Shown here: piece after piece, positions 9,251-18,650 of the stretch
Layout of the letters: the number at the start of each line of letters is the position of its first letter
How positions within the stretch are numbered: position 1 is the stretch's first letter
Assembly (NCBI GenBank): GCA_031316155.1
Contig: JALDRB010000004.1
Location: 248,001 to 312,000, forward strand
Length of the DNA stretch: 64,000 nt
Direction of reading: 5' to 3'
DNA from: Candidatus Scalindua sp.
Lineage (GTDB): Bacteria; Planctomycetota; Brocadiia; Brocadiales; Scalinduaceae
The notes under the pieces: generated by a model
Told to the model about the DNA's origin: nothing
What the model saw: only the letters and a program-made list of their open reading frames with translations
Databases searched by the model: none
Position numbers and translations under genes: made by a program

Positions 9251-11323
9251 ATGTCAGATCTAGACAAATCTATCCAATACCTCAAGGGTGTAGGACCAAA
9301 ACGCTATAGGTTATTGACACGATTAGGTATTTACACTCCTAGAGATCTTCTTAATTACTTTCCTCGTACATACCAGGATCGATCTCAAATTGAGAAAATT
9401 TCTGACTTAAAAGAAAGCAACACTTCAATGGTAAAGGGGAATGTTTCCCGCATGAGAAATTCCAATACAAGGGGATGGAAAAGTATATTTGAGATTTCTC
9501 TTACCGACAATACAGGAATTCTCTTGGTCAAGTGGTTTAATCAACCTTATATGAAGGATAAACTGCAAGTAGACGATCTGGTATTATTATATGGCAGGGT
9601 CTCTTTCTACAAACAAAAACTGCAAATGATAAATCCTGATTATGAGGTCATTACAGAAAACATAGATGTTGCTGAGAGCTTGAGAATAGTACCCGTTTAT
9701 ACATTAACAGATGATGTGAGTCAAACATTCTTCCGTAAGCTTGTGGCAATGGTTTTAGAAGAATCATTATGCTCGATAGAGGAGTTTTTTCCTGATGACA
9801 TTATTCGTAAACACAAACTTTTGCCTCTGATGCACGCAATAAAGAATATTCATTTTCCTGACACTTTTGATATTTTGAATGAGGCAAAAAAAAGACTTAA
9901 ATACCAAGAATTCTTCATGTTTGAGTCTGCTATGGCTCTTCAAAAACGCAGAATAAAGGATGCCGATGGATATCAATTTCATATAGGGGAAAATATCAAA
10001 CATCAAATATTTCGACTCTTTCCATTTGTTCTTACCAAGAGTCAGGAGAAGGTTATCAGGGATGTGCACGAAGATATGTGCAGGTTAAAGCCCATGAACC
10101 GGTTACTCCAGGGAGATGTTGGTTCTGGCAAGACCGTTGTAGCGGTTTATGCACTCATTGCCGCGATTGCGAATGGGATACAGGCTGCATTTATGGCACC
10201 AACAGAGCTTCTTGCGGAACAGCATTATCGTACTCTTAACTGTTTCCTGGTGAAAGCTAAGGTAAGAGTGCTGCTTCTCAAAGGTGGATTAAAGACAAAG
10301 GAGAGGCAGGAAAATCTAGAACGAATAAAAAATGGGGAAGTAGATCTGGTTATCGGCACCCATACCCTGATCCAGACAGATGTGGAATTTAAAAGGTTAG
10401 GTTTGATTGTTATTGATGAGCAGCACAAATTTGGTGTAATGCAGCGCACGAGATTGCGACGCAAGGGATATTGTCCAAAGCCGGACGTCCTCGTAATGAC
10501 GGCTACACCTATACCCAGGTCGCTTTCTCTAACTGTGTTTGGAGATCTTGATGTCTCCATTATTGATGAATTGCCACCTGGTCGAATTCCTGTGAAGACG
10601 TATTGGGTAAAAGCAAATAAGCAAACCGACGTTTATGGTTTTATTCGTAAGGAAATAGAAAAGGGGAGTCAGGCATTTGTCGTGTATCCATTGGTGGAAG
10701 AGTCAGAAAAACTCGATCTTAAGGCGGCGACTGAAGAGGCTAAAATACTTCAGGATAAGGTGTTTCCTGGAGTAAGAGTAGGACTTCTGCATGGGAAGTT
10801 AAAATCAGATGTAAAAGAATTCATAATGTCTGATTTTATGAATCACAAGTATGATATTCTTGTTTCTACAATCATTATCGAAGTTGGAATAGATATTCCG
10901 AATGCTACCATAATGTTAATCGAACATGCCGATCGATTTGGGCTGGCACAGCTTCATCAGCTGAGGGGGAGGATAGGCCGTAGTTCTCACAAGTCTTATT
11001 GTTTACTCTTTGGAGCACCAAAGAGCGAAGGTTCCCGTCAGAGGCTAAAGGCTATGGTGGATACAAACGATGGTTTCAAGATAGCGGAAGAGGACTTAAG
11101 GATAAGAGGGCCGGGAGAATTCTTCGGTACTAGACAGCATGGAATTCCTGAATTTAAGATTGCTGATATAATTAATGACCATACCATACTACAGTTGGCA
11201 CGAGATGATGCATTTAAGCTTATAAATGAGAGATGGAATTTGAAGGTTTCAAAAAACCGGATACTGTTGAAGATGATTATGGAAAACTTCAAAGATAAGT
11301 TTGACTTGATAAACACAGGATGA
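9251..11323 (+). CDS. recG: ATP-dependent DNA helicase RecG
   Basis: Branched-DNA helicase of about 690 residues that remodels stalled replication forks and Holliday junctions. An N-terminal helix-hairpin-helix/wedge region (LKGVGPKRYRLLTRLGIYTP, then an OB fold around residues 55-150) is followed by superfamily 2 motifs: Walker A GDVGSGKT, the DEQH box (VIDEQHKFG), MTATPIPRS, and motif VI in QLRGRIGRS. The C-terminal TRQHG...ADI region is typical of RecG. The first ATG at 9242 lies directly against the ggggg Shine-Dalgarno (9234-9238), too close to be used well, so I prefer the ATG at 9251; GTG 9245 is another option. Complete and without odd features. Confidence 0.95.
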   Translation: MSDLDKSIQYLKGVGPKRYRLLTRLGIYTPRDLLNYFPRTYQDRSQIEKISDLKESNTSMVKGNVSRMRNSNTRGWKSIFEISLTDNTGILLVKWFNQPYMKDKLQVDDLVLLYGRVSFYKQKLQMINPDYEVITENIDVAESLRIVPVYTLTDDVSQTFFRKLVAMVLEESLCSIEEFFPDDIIRKHKLLPLMHAIKNIHFPDTFDILNEAKKRLKYQEFFMFESAMALQKRRIKDADGYQFHIGENIKHQIFRLFPFVLTKSQEKVIRDVHEDMCRLKPMNRLLQGDVGSGKTVVAVYALIAAIANGIQAAFMAPTELLAEQHYRTLNCFLVKAKVRVLLLKGGLKTKERQENLERIKNGEVDLVIGTHTLIQTDVEFKRLGLIVIDEQHKFGVMQRTRLRRKGYCPKPDVLVMTATPIPRSLSLTVFGDLDVSIIDELPPGRIPVKTYWVKANKQTDVYGFIRKEIEKGSQAFVVYPLVEESEKLDLKAATEEAKILQDKVFPGVRVGLLHGKLKSDVKEFIMSDFMNHKYDILVSTIIIEVGIDIPNATIMLIEHADRFGLAQLHQLRGRIGRSSHKSYCLLFGAPKSEGSRQRLKAMVDTNDGFKIAEEDLRIRGPGEFFGTRQHGIPEFKIADIINDHTILQLARDDAFKLINERWNLKVSKNRILLKMIMENFKDKFDLINTG

Positions 11324-12318
11324 AAATGCTAATTAATTAATATACCTGAAAAGATAAAAATATTAGTGGCTAAGTAAGCACACCAAATGTGATTTTTCAA
11401 AACACTACATATCTGTGATCAATATCCTACTAAAACTAATTGTGAGATACGTTCCTTACTCTAGAAAGTGGGTAAGCAAATGAGATTGTTGATAATGGAC
11501 AGGCAAATCGGGATAGGCTGATCCCAGCGGGTTGCTTTTACTGAAAACCTTATATTGAAGAGGAAGCATTCATCTGCGGCAACTCATTATCATTAAATAA
11601 GGCTTGCAGACTATCTGAGGATTAGAACCGCCAATCGGAGATTCACGCTCGCACAGAACAATACTGTCATAATGTGTCTATCCTATTGTTGAAAACTCAC
11701 GTAGGTTTGTAGTAATTATCCAAAAGAGTCAAAAACCAAACATAAGCAAGGCAGGCACAATCACAACAGGCAAAATTATAATCGGTCATAATAACACGGT
11801 TACCATAACCTGTGTTGCTATACTGTTTAGTGGTGTTTTGACCCGGATACTTCAGTAGTCACATCTATGTGTCTTTTGGCGTGAAATCTTCTGCAATCCT
11901 GTTACCGCAGATTTTTGATTCGGATGATCGGCAGGAGAATTTATCTGATAGATATCGGATGGTTTTCACGTTGTGCCTGTGATCGTGTGACCATTAAAAT
12001 CGAGTAATAGTATCCTCTTTGAAACAGGAATTTGAAGTTTAAATGTTTAATAATATTGAAAAGGTGTTGTGGCAAGGACAACAGATCCCTCTATAAAGCA
12101 ATGTAATACTCACTTTTACTTTAGCGTTTTATTATGAGAAAAGATAATATCAATTCAATACAATAATCTTTGTATTTGGTTTTTATCAGGTTGTAGACAG
12201 GTAAAACATTTAGAAAGCTAGAATATTGCTTACAACATGTTATAGCATTTCTTTCACTTCATCTTCTTTTGGCATTTCTTTTGTGAAAACTCAATTGTGA
12301 TGAATATGATGTTTTTTT
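11324..12318. other. Long intergenic region without recognised gene
   Basis: About 1 kb of AT-rich sequence with frequent stops in all frames. I found no tRNA-like cloverleaf, clear terminator or familiar motif, and short open frames have no homology I recognise. It may be a decayed gene or hold an unannotated small RNA. Confidence 0.35.
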
Positions 12319-12474
12319 TTGGTTTTGTTTTCAATAAAACAACGGTTAAAGAACATAGAAGATGCAGCAGATGATGCCGGAGCACAACAACAGGTTATCA
12401 AGTTGAAATGCGTAGGTTACATAATTAGCGATGGAAGATATCTAAAATACGATAATACTATTCAGCCAGAGTAA
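12319..12474 (+). CDS. Small upstream protein coupled to the next gene
   Basis: A forward frame without an ATG opens after a stop near 12303 and could start at TTG 12319 or 12325. It runs to TAA at 12472-12474 and encodes about 50 residues rich in charged and small amino acids (KNIEDAADDAGAQQQVIKLK, then VGYIISDGRYLKYDN). The composition looks like real protein and not random AT-rich DNA. Its stop codon lies in the taaggaga that serves as Shine-Dalgarno for the next gene, so the two would be translationally coupled. I do not recognise the family. It could also be the 3' end of a truncated larger gene, since no ATG is available. Confidence 0.4.
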   Translation: MVLFSIKQRLKNIEDAADDAGAQQQVIKLKCVGYIISDGRYLKYDNTIQPE

Positions 12475-12487
12475 GGAGATATATAAA

Positions 12488-12742
12488 ATGAAGATATCTT
12501 TATTTTTTTCATTGTTGATATTGATAACACAAACTTCAACAATAGTGTGTGCTCAAATTACCAGTCCTACGGATAGAGTAGATTCAATACAAAGAGTAAT
12601 TGGTAATTTCATAGGTAGCAGCTGTCCAAGTATTATGATAGTGTTAGGAATTCTGCTAATATTTTTCAAGTTTTCAGCAAAGATTGCAGGAACCTTAATG
12701 ATAACAATAGGTGTGATGCGGTTAATAGTGATTTATCTCTGA
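12488..12742 (+). CDS. Small exported membrane protein with pilin-like (VirB2/TrbC) topology
   Basis: An 84-residue protein preceded by a good Shine-Dalgarno (taaggagatatata). It begins with a signal peptide (KISLFFSLLILITQTSTIVCAQ) and a plausible cleavage site after CAQ. A short polar stretch (DRVDSIQRVIGNFIGSSC) and two hydrophobic segments separated by KFSAKIAG follow. Signal peptide plus two short membrane helices in under 90 residues is the layout of VirB2/TrbC-type conjugative pilins, but there is no VirB/Trb neighbourhood and I see no diagnostic motif. I would call it a small membrane protein of unknown function with that resemblance. A hairpin with a T-rich tail follows. Confidence 0.55.
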   Translation: MKISLFFSLLILITQTSTIVCAQITSPTDRVDSIQRVIGNFIGSSCPSIMIVLGILLIFFKFSAKIAGTLMITIGVMRLIVIYL

Positions 12743-12757
12743 TACTCTTGATGATAC

Positions 12758-12800
12758 AAAAGGCTTTCTGCATGGTTTTTTGTCTGCTAGAAAGTTTTAT
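12758..12800 (+). terminator. Probable intrinsic terminator of the small-protein pair
   Basis: ctttctgca (12764-12772) pairs with tgctagaaag (12785-12794) with one bulge, followed by ttttattatt. It sits 22 bases after the stop of the pilin-like gene. Confidence 0.5.
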
Positions 12801-13286
12801 TATTCATTATAGAATTATTGATTAAAATTTACGACAGAGGTGACGACAATAAAAATTAAAAGTCATTTTTGTTGGATAATTAATTTTTGCTTAATTTACT
12901 TGTAAATCATCAAACATTTCCTTATTACTATAAAGAAAAGCTAACTTGTAAAGTTGTTTGATTAAAAAGATCAGAAATATTTACAAATATTATCCTACAA
13001 CGCTGGGACTTATCCTGATTGCTACAGGTCTAAAACTAAAAGAACTCTGTATTATTCCACAGCTTTGCTATTAAATATTTTTCTAAGACAAGCTTAGAAA
13101 AAAAGCCGCTTTCAGCGGGTTGTAAACAATACCATCACAGGAGGTTAAGTAATTAACGACAACATGTTGGTAACTTTGAAGCTCTAAGCGCCTAAAGCAA
13201 AAAACTTAAAATTCGTAAACTCTGATTTATTGGATCCTGAGTGTTTATCACATAGATATCATGTAAATTTATTAGATAGGAGAGTC
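12801..13286. other. Intergenic with a short hairpin
   Basis: Mostly non-coding. ccgct/agcgg (13106-13110/13114-13118) forms a tight hairpin flanked by an A-run on its left, which reads as an intrinsic terminator on the minus strand although no leftward gene ends here. A strong caggagg at 13138-13144 has no open frame behind it, suggesting a lost small gene. Confidence 0.35.
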
Positions 13287-13751
13287 ATGGAAAAGATATG
13301 TCTTGCAAAGAGAAGAAATAAGAGTATCCAAGAAATTGGAAGAGAGTCTCCCCTGGCATTAAGAAATAATTTTAGTACCCAAAGAAGTAAATTTTACGAA
13401 TATAAAGATTTGAATAAAGATGAAAATAAAATCCTCTCTTTTGGTTTAACTCCCGAACAGTGTGAACTTCTCCGGTCAAACTGTTATTTTCAGTCTTTAT
13501 TGAGCGGGACGGAGAAGACTCTTTCCTTGAATTTGGAACAACGTAATGAAGGTCAATTTGTTTTTAAGTTCCATTTACAAAAAGATAAATCATTAAGATT
13601 ACTAAGAGCAAAACATGTATGTCAAATGTTGCAAGTCAGCTCAAGTTTCTTAAGAAAATTGGTAAAGGCGGATAAGATTAAAAGCTATAAACTTGGCAGA
13701 CTCAGGCGCTTTTCGCTGGAGGATGTCCTCGTGTATCTTACAGAAAAATAG
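13287..13751 (+). CDS. Helix-turn-helix (excisionase/MerR-like) DNA-binding protein
   Basis: A 154-residue protein. Its last 50 residues (LLRAKHVCQMLQVSSSFLRKLVKADKIKSYKLGRLRRFSLEDVLVYL) form a winged helix-turn-helix of the excisionase/helix_turn_helix_17 type: an AKHVCQML helix, a recognition helix around SSFLRKLV, and the wing IKSYKLGRLRRF. The N-terminal two thirds are basic and then mixed polar, without a family I recognise. The ATG at 13287 follows taggagag closely; a TTG at 13230 would add 19 residues. It lies 54 bases before the ExeA-like ATPase on the same strand and may regulate that cluster. No integrase is nearby, so a phage excisionase role is unlikely. Confidence 0.65.
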   Translation: MEKICLAKRRNKSIQEIGRESPLALRNNFSTQRSKFYEYKDLNKDENKILSFGLTPEQCELLRSNCYFQSLLSGTEKTLSLNLEQRNEGQFVFKFHLQKDKSLRLLRAKHVCQMLQVSSSFLRKLVKADKIKSYKLGRLRRFSLEDVLVYLTEK

Positions 13752-13805
13752 AAGTCTGGTAATAAAGTAGTATTAGTCCATATACTAAATGGAGGTAAAT
13801 AAATT

Positions 13806-15068
13806 ATGTATTATGAATATTGGGGTCTTAATAAACCACCTTTTGATAATGTGCCAGATCCTACTATGTATGCAGAATGCCATAGTTCTATGGAGAGTAC
13901 AATAGCAGAAACCTTGTTTGCTATTGAAGAAGGTGAAGATTGTGTTGCAGTGATTGTAGGTGATGTAGGTTTGGGAAAGACCACGTCTATAAGGATTATC
14001 ATTGACTCGCTGGATCAGGAGAAATATAAAATAGCCCTCATTACCAATCCGAGCACTACTTTTGTTCAGATTTTAAGAGAAGTTATAGGTCAGTTAACAG
14101 GAGAGCAATGTGAAGAAAAGAAAAAAGTGGATCTGTTAGAAATTTTTAATAAACTTTTATTCAAAACAGTAGATGAAGGGAAAAAGATACTTATATTTAT
14201 TGATGAAGCAAATGCTATATCACCAGCAAACCTTGAAAGCTTGAGGTTACTGACCAATATGCAGTGTGATCAGAAGAATCTTTTTACTATGGTTCTAGCC
14301 GGTCAGATGGAATTGGCACGGAGATTAGAACACCCGAATCGGGCCAACCTGTTTCAACGAATAGGAACATATAGCAGGATTGATAAGATACACTCTGAAG
14401 ATTTAGTGAAGTCGTATGTTGAAACTAGACTGAGACTTGCTGGAGGTACAAGGAATATTTTTACAGATGATGCCTTTGGCTACATTTGGATGCATTCAGA
14501 ACACGGGATACCCCGTCTTATCAATAAACTTTGTAAATTATCTTTAAAAGCAGGGGAAACAAATGAACTAAATGAAATTAATGGTGAAGTAGTTAATCAG
14601 GTAGGAGAACGTTTTCAGAAAATTTCCAGTCCTTGCCTCCAGAAGAGGAGGCCTCGAAAAAGAGTGGAAGAAAAGTCGATACCGGTTCCGGCTACTAAAG
14701 TAGATGATTTAGCTGAAAATATTACGGTTGGTCAGGGAATAAGTGAAGTTGAAATAGTTAACCAACAAAACAATTTATTAGAAATTCAAACACCATTAGA
14801 AAATAGATTCATGATGAAAGAAGGGAGAGAGAAAATAGATATTGGGGAAACCAATGTCTGGTTAGAGTTCACATCTGATTTTATTGAGAAGGTTCATTCC
14901 TCTAACGAGGAGAAATGCATGGAATTGGCAGGTGTTATGGCTGCCCAAACTCTCAGAGGAAATCCGCAATTAACGGAATCTCCTCTTTCTGATCCTGTTT
15001 ACATTTGGGAAAAAATCAAAGATTACATTGTGAATAAAATCAGCCAGGAAAAAAACGCTGTGGTTTGA
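13806..15068 (+). CDS. ExeA/GspA-like AAA ATPase
   Basis: A 420-residue AAA+ ATPase. It starts with MYYEYWGLNKPPFDNVPDP, the hallmark opening of ExeA/GspA and MshM proteins. Walker A is GDVGLGKTT (52-60), Walker B is ILIFIDEAN (about 130-138), and a sensor/arginine region lies around RLINKLCKLSL. The C-terminal 160 residues are low-complexity and charged and lack the peptidoglycan-binding domain of classical ExeA, so this is a shortened version. In relatives these ATPases help assemble envelope-spanning secretion or pilus machines. ggaggtaaataaatt precedes the ATG. It is followed after 51 bases by a TPR protein, a common pairing. Confidence 0.85.
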   Translation: MYYEYWGLNKPPFDNVPDPTMYAECHSSMESTIAETLFAIEEGEDCVAVIVGDVGLGKTTSIRIIIDSLDQEKYKIALITNPSTTFVQILREVIGQLTGEQCEEKKKVDLLEIFNKLLFKTVDEGKKILIFIDEANAISPANLESLRLLTNMQCDQKNLFTMVLAGQMELARRLEHPNRANLFQRIGTYSRIDKIHSEDLVKSYVETRLRLAGGTRNIFTDDAFGYIWMHSEHGIPRLINKLCKLSLKAGETNELNEINGEVVNQVGERFQKISSPCLQKRRPRKRVEEKSIPVPATKVDDLAENITVGQGISEVEIVNQQNNLLEIQTPLENRFMMKEGREKIDIGETNVWLEFTSDFIEKVHSSNEEKCMELAGVMAAQTLRGNPQLTESPLSDPVYIWEKIKDYIVNKISQEKNAVV

Positions 15069-15119
15069 GAATTAATTTTTTTCATCAACCTTTTATAATC
15101 ATTTAGCAAACAAGATTAC

Positions 15120-16019
15120 ATGGATAAAAAAAACTTGGCTATAAAATGGTTTAAGAAAGGATGTCAATACGATAGTCTTCAACCTAATTCTGATCAAGCA
15201 GTAGATGCATATAAAAAAAGTATAAAACATGACGGAACTTACACGGATGCTTATGTAAACCTAGGATTTATTTATCTTGCTAGAGAAGATTACGACAAGG
15301 TACTGAAATGTTTTCAAAAAGCTGTCGAATTGGAACCTGAAAATTTTGAAGTACTAAACAACCTAGGCTATGCATACGAAAAAGTAGAGAGATTGGGTAG
15401 TGCTAAACAAATGTATGAACGGGCGTTGAAACTTAATCCTAAAGACGTTGAAGCTATGATAAATATTGCGAAGGTAATAGAGTTGGAAGGTAACTATCAC
15501 GGTGCGATTAAACAATACAAAAAAGCAATTGATAAAAATCCTGATGCAGTTACAGCACGTTTTTGCCTGGCTGTATTATATGACCGTTATGACATGTTTG
15601 ATGAAGCAGTAGATGAATATAAGAATGTTTTGGAAAGAGATCCTCAGAATGTAAAATCTCTCTATAATTTAGGAAATCTACTTCTCCAGTTTGGTGATCA
15701 TCAAACTGCTGTCGATTGTCTTAATCGGGCATTGAAAATTGACAGGGAGAATGCCGAGGGTTGGTATAATTTGGGTTCTGTTTATCAGAATATGGGTGAT
15801 TATGATAAGGCAATTGATGCATTCAAGCAAACGCTTTCACTTGATCCATTTCAGGAGAAAGCCCACGTAAACCTTGCAGAAATACAGTATATTCAGTATA
15901 GTTTAAATCCTGATGGTTTCAAGAAAGAGAATATTGTGCGTAAGCTTCACTTTGTTATGTCCATGTATCCAAATAACGTGAATGCTCAAAAGTTATTAGA
16001 TGATCTGGCGGAGGAGTGA
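15120..16019 (+). CDS. Tetratricopeptide-repeat protein
   Basis: A 299-residue protein made almost entirely of about seven TPR units. Recurrent A-x-x-x-Y/F-K-x-A...D/NP words are seen in TDAYVNLGFIYLAREDYDKV, NNLGYAYEKVERLGSAKQMY and YNLGSVYQNMGDYDKAIDAF. There is no signal peptide or membrane helix, so it is probably a cytoplasmic scaffold. It directly follows the ExeA-like ATPase on the same strand, and I infer that it works with that ATPase, perhaps as a pilotin-like assembly partner. No catalytic domain is present. Confidence 0.85.
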   Translation: MDKKNLAIKWFKKGCQYDSLQPNSDQAVDAYKKSIKHDGTYTDAYVNLGFIYLAREDYDKVLKCFQKAVELEPENFEVLNNLGYAYEKVERLGSAKQMYERALKLNPKDVEAMINIAKVIELEGNYHGAIKQYKKAIDKNPDAVTARFCLAVLYDRYDMFDEAVDEYKNVLERDPQNVKSLYNLGNLLLQFGDHQTAVDCLNRALKIDRENAEGWYNLGSVYQNMGDYDKAIDAFKQTLSLDPFQEKAHVNLAEIQYIQYSLNPDGFKKENIVRKLHFVMSMYPNNVNAQKLLDDLAEE

Positions 16020-16262
16020 TAGATTCTCAAAAGCAAAAAATTTTGAGTAATCCTGAATTCTGGTAGTATATGATTCATTATCCACAAATGCTTTCTAGTA
16101 CTCTTCAGCACTTTCAATAAGGCTGCTGATAAATGTCTCTTTTTTCTTGAACGGATACTTGCTTTCCTCATAGTTTATTTTAAAAATACATGCCACACAT
16201 TTTTCTTTAATATCAATCAAAACGAGATATTTATTCTTGATAAAACAAAGACATCTCAAACC

Positions 16263-17535
16263 TTAATACAAAGTTGATTTGTTTAAGGTAAATGATACCT
16301 GATAGTCGGGTGCTGAGATATTGGATATCTTTACATGAAAAGTGTTTGAACTGTAAACATACACATCACCAGATTGAAATGCACTGCTGGATTCGATCGT
16401 CTTTTGTTCGATCCAATGGACGAAAAGCCATTTCTCTAATGCTGCAGGGTGGAAGGGATTCGGATCTCCGCTATGTGCGCTGAAAGCATAATCACCAAGG
16501 TCACCGGGATTGTAGTAATAGTTACGATAGCCAAGAAGGAGATGCCCGATTTCGTGTGCCCATGTTCCTGCGTGGATTAATTTGCCAGGATAGTTCTCAC
16601 TCCATTGTTCGGGAATGTTGTTATAGCGGCGGAAAAGTATATGTTGACTTTTAAATGCTCTGAAGTTCGGATCTGTGGAATCATCAAGGGTTGCGACGTT
16701 ATCAAGATTGGGTCTTCGAAACTTGGAGTTGTAGGTATTGTTAGTCCAGGACATGTTGCTTCCCGCCAGCATCCCGGATTTACCTTCATAGACGACAACT
16801 AATCCTTCGAGAACTTTGTTATTGTCAGCGTCATAAGACGTTAAGTCGACACCAAAATCTGCAACTGCTGAGCGTAAAACGTCTTTTGCATGAATAACTT
16901 TATCTACACTCCAGTCTCCTAATTGAGTATTGAAAAAATAATAGTTGGGTTCCTTATCTCTAAGATAAGTCATGTTGTCGCTGACCATCCAGGGAAACAC
17001 ATCAAAGGTGATCTTGAGCTGACTACCGGAAACATCTCTGAAGTACCCTGCCGGCCCACGAGAGCCGTTGAGAAAAGCATTGAGTTCTTCAGGAGATTTT
17101 TTTGTAGCCGTGATAAACACTATCCGGGTTGTTATGATTGCTCGTATCTGTCTCAGGATTAAAATCGCTCCAATCTACAAGGAAAACAGGAATCGTTACT
17201 GATCCCTTCACTGGCAAAGTTGGAAAATTTGCAACTCCATATTTGTCTTAGTCAAAGCCATAGGTGGCAAAGGTATTTTGTTCCAAAAAATAAAATCCCT
17301 GAATGAAGGGTTCCATCGTCCAAGTGTCGTTACCAGACAGTTGAACAATTGGTTACGGTGAAGACATCTTATCTTTAGCACACTGAGATTACGTTACAGG
17401 ATTGTTATTATCTGATGTATTTGTGTTGGATGTTTTCTTTGAGAAAATCGGAGTATCAGCAATTCCTTTGTTTGCCAATGTAAAGAGAACAACAATGCAA
17501 ATGGCCCATATACTTGATATATTTCCTTTCACCAT
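16263..17535 (-). pseudogene. Secreted M6-like zinc metalloprotease, inactivated
   Basis: An excellent Shine-Dalgarno (aggaggtg on the minus strand) precedes ATG at 17535, which encodes a signal peptide (VKGNISSIWAICIVVLF...ANKGIAD) before a stop about 52 codons in. Further down the frame reads WTMEPFIQGFYFLEQNTF, hits an in-frame TAA at 17248-17250, resumes with YGVANFPTLPVKGSVTIPVF (typical of M6/immune-inhibitor-A proteases), then shifts frame near 17120 into the long C-terminal part. That part has LNGSRGPAGYFRDVSGSQL and the zinc motif WAHEIGHLLLGY. At least three lesions separate signal peptide and catalytic domain, so no intact protease can be made. The catalytic half alone remains open for 285 codons. 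Decay or consensus errors could both explain this. Confidence 0.75.
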
Positions 17536-17809
17536 CCTTTTCACCTCCTATACCTTACTTTTAGACAAAATTGTAAGTTTTGTTCGACAATACTGTGAAT
17601 TTTATATAACCAAAATTTGCTTTGATACGATTTCTATTTGAACAACTCTTATACTAAAGTGTTTTTATTAAATAAATCTTTATAAGTTATAGTGATATTG
17701 ATAGATACAATGTGCGGTGTATCAAGGATGTGAGTAGAGTTTAAAACCTAAGTGTCAACTAAATCAGAAAACAATTAACAATAATCTATATTTTTAGTAT
17801 TATTTTTTC

Positions 17810-17838
17810 TTGATTTAATGATTAATGTGTGCTAAAAT
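17810..17838 (+). promoter_or_regulatory. Sigma70-like promoter of the cold-shock gene
   Basis: ttgatt (17810-17815) and taaaat (17833-17838) are separated by exactly 17 bases, each matching 5 of 6 consensus positions. Transcription would start near 17845, giving a leader of about 120 bases before the csp ATG. Confidence 0.55.
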
Positions 17839-17886
17839 CCGGAAAGTTGGTAGTTATGTTGTTCAATATATATTATACGTTTATAT

Positions 17887-17922
17887 AAAGGCCACAGGGT
17901 TTCCAATCTTGTGGCCTTTTTT
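17887..17922 (+). terminator. Strong hairpin plus T-run inside the csp leader (attenuator candidate)
   Basis: aaaggccaca (17887-17896) pairs perfectly with tgtggccttt (17910-17919) around a 13-base loop and is followed by a run of T. It is a textbook intrinsic terminator, yet it lies between the predicted promoter and the cold-shock start codon. Confidence 0.7.
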
Positions 17923-17965
17923 AATTTTTTTACTTTTTTATTATTTAAAGGGGGTGATTTTCAGT

Positions 17966-18166
17966 ATGCAAAATGGAACAGTTAAGTGGTTTAGCGACTC
18001 AAAGGGCTTTGGCTTTATTTCTCAGGAAAACGGAGATGATGTCTTTGTACACCATACCGCAATTCAGTCTGATGGTTTTAAAAGCCTTTCAGAAGGGGAT
18101 CAGGTAGAGTTTGAAGTCGAACAGGGCCAAAAGGGTAGCAAAGCCTCAAATGTTGTCAAAATATAA
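17966..18166 (+). CDS. Cold-shock domain protein (CspA family)
   Basis: A 66-residue single OB-fold RNA/DNA chaperone. It carries the RNP1-like KGFGFI and RNP2-like DVFVHH motifs and the opening [16 protein letters not shown], all standard for CspA proteins. aagggggtga lies 8 bases before the ATG at 17966; a longer frame from 17825 only reads through the leader. The leader carries a promoter, a terminator-like hairpin and a long pyrimidine stretch, which suggests regulation at the RNA level as in other csp genes. A second strong hairpin about 110 bases downstream ends the unit. Monocistronic. Confidence 0.95.
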   Translation: MQNGTVKWFSDSKGFGFISQENGDDVFVHHTAIQSDGFKSLSEGDQVEFEVEQGQKGSKASNVVKI

Positions 18167-18277
18167 CTATAGTATAAAGCGTACTCATATATTTTATCCT
18201 GGATAAGCTATCGAAAGAAGTTGTACATAATAATTATATAGAGAGTAGTTGTAAAATATTATTGTAATGATAACGTA

Positions 18278-18315
18278 AAAGCTCCCGATATCTATGAAAG
18301 GGAATCGGGAGCTTT
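18278..18315. terminator. 12-bp perfect stem terminator after csp
   Basis: aaagctcccgat (18278-18289) pairs without mismatch with atcgggagcttt (18304-18315) across a 14-base loop. It is A-flanked on one side and T-flanked on the other, so it could act in both directions. Confidence 0.75.
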
Positions 18316-18650
18316 GATTCTATACGCAGAAATAAAGAAAATAATGTATATCCGCCTCATTGTACTTTTTTTGTAATCAATCCGGCAGAGTTTCCTTTGT
18401 CTGTGTTCAACATATATACTATAAGCAGGCGTATGCTGTAGCAATTAAAATGCCTGCTGAAGACTAATCAGCAATAACCAAAACCAAAGCGGAATCATAA
18501 GATAAAATTACTGCTTCTCATCTCAAAAATTGAAATTGAATCAAACATATTCTGGGCTATATCTCTGAGATATATAAAAAGAAAGCTGTTAGAATACACT
18601 AAAATTAATATCAGTTTACGTTTAACTTTATTATTAGAAAGGAATACAGA
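18316..18650. other. Leader region of the RRM gene
   Basis: About 330 bases of AT-rich sequence, presumably holding the promoter of the RRM gene. No clear promoter pair or structured element was found. Confidence 0.4.

Noticed and set aside
9073-9285. 70-codon minus-strand frame overlapping the recG start
   Set aside because: No recognised motif and no ribosome-binding site, and it overlaps the conserved recG N-terminus.
11324-12318. Hidden tRNA or small structured RNA in the long gap after recG
   Set aside because: No acceptor-stem/T-loop pattern or convincing long hairpin could be found by eye.
13287-13751. Phage excisionase and prophage end
   Set aside because: The HTH fold fits, but there is no integrase, attachment repeat or phage gene nearby.
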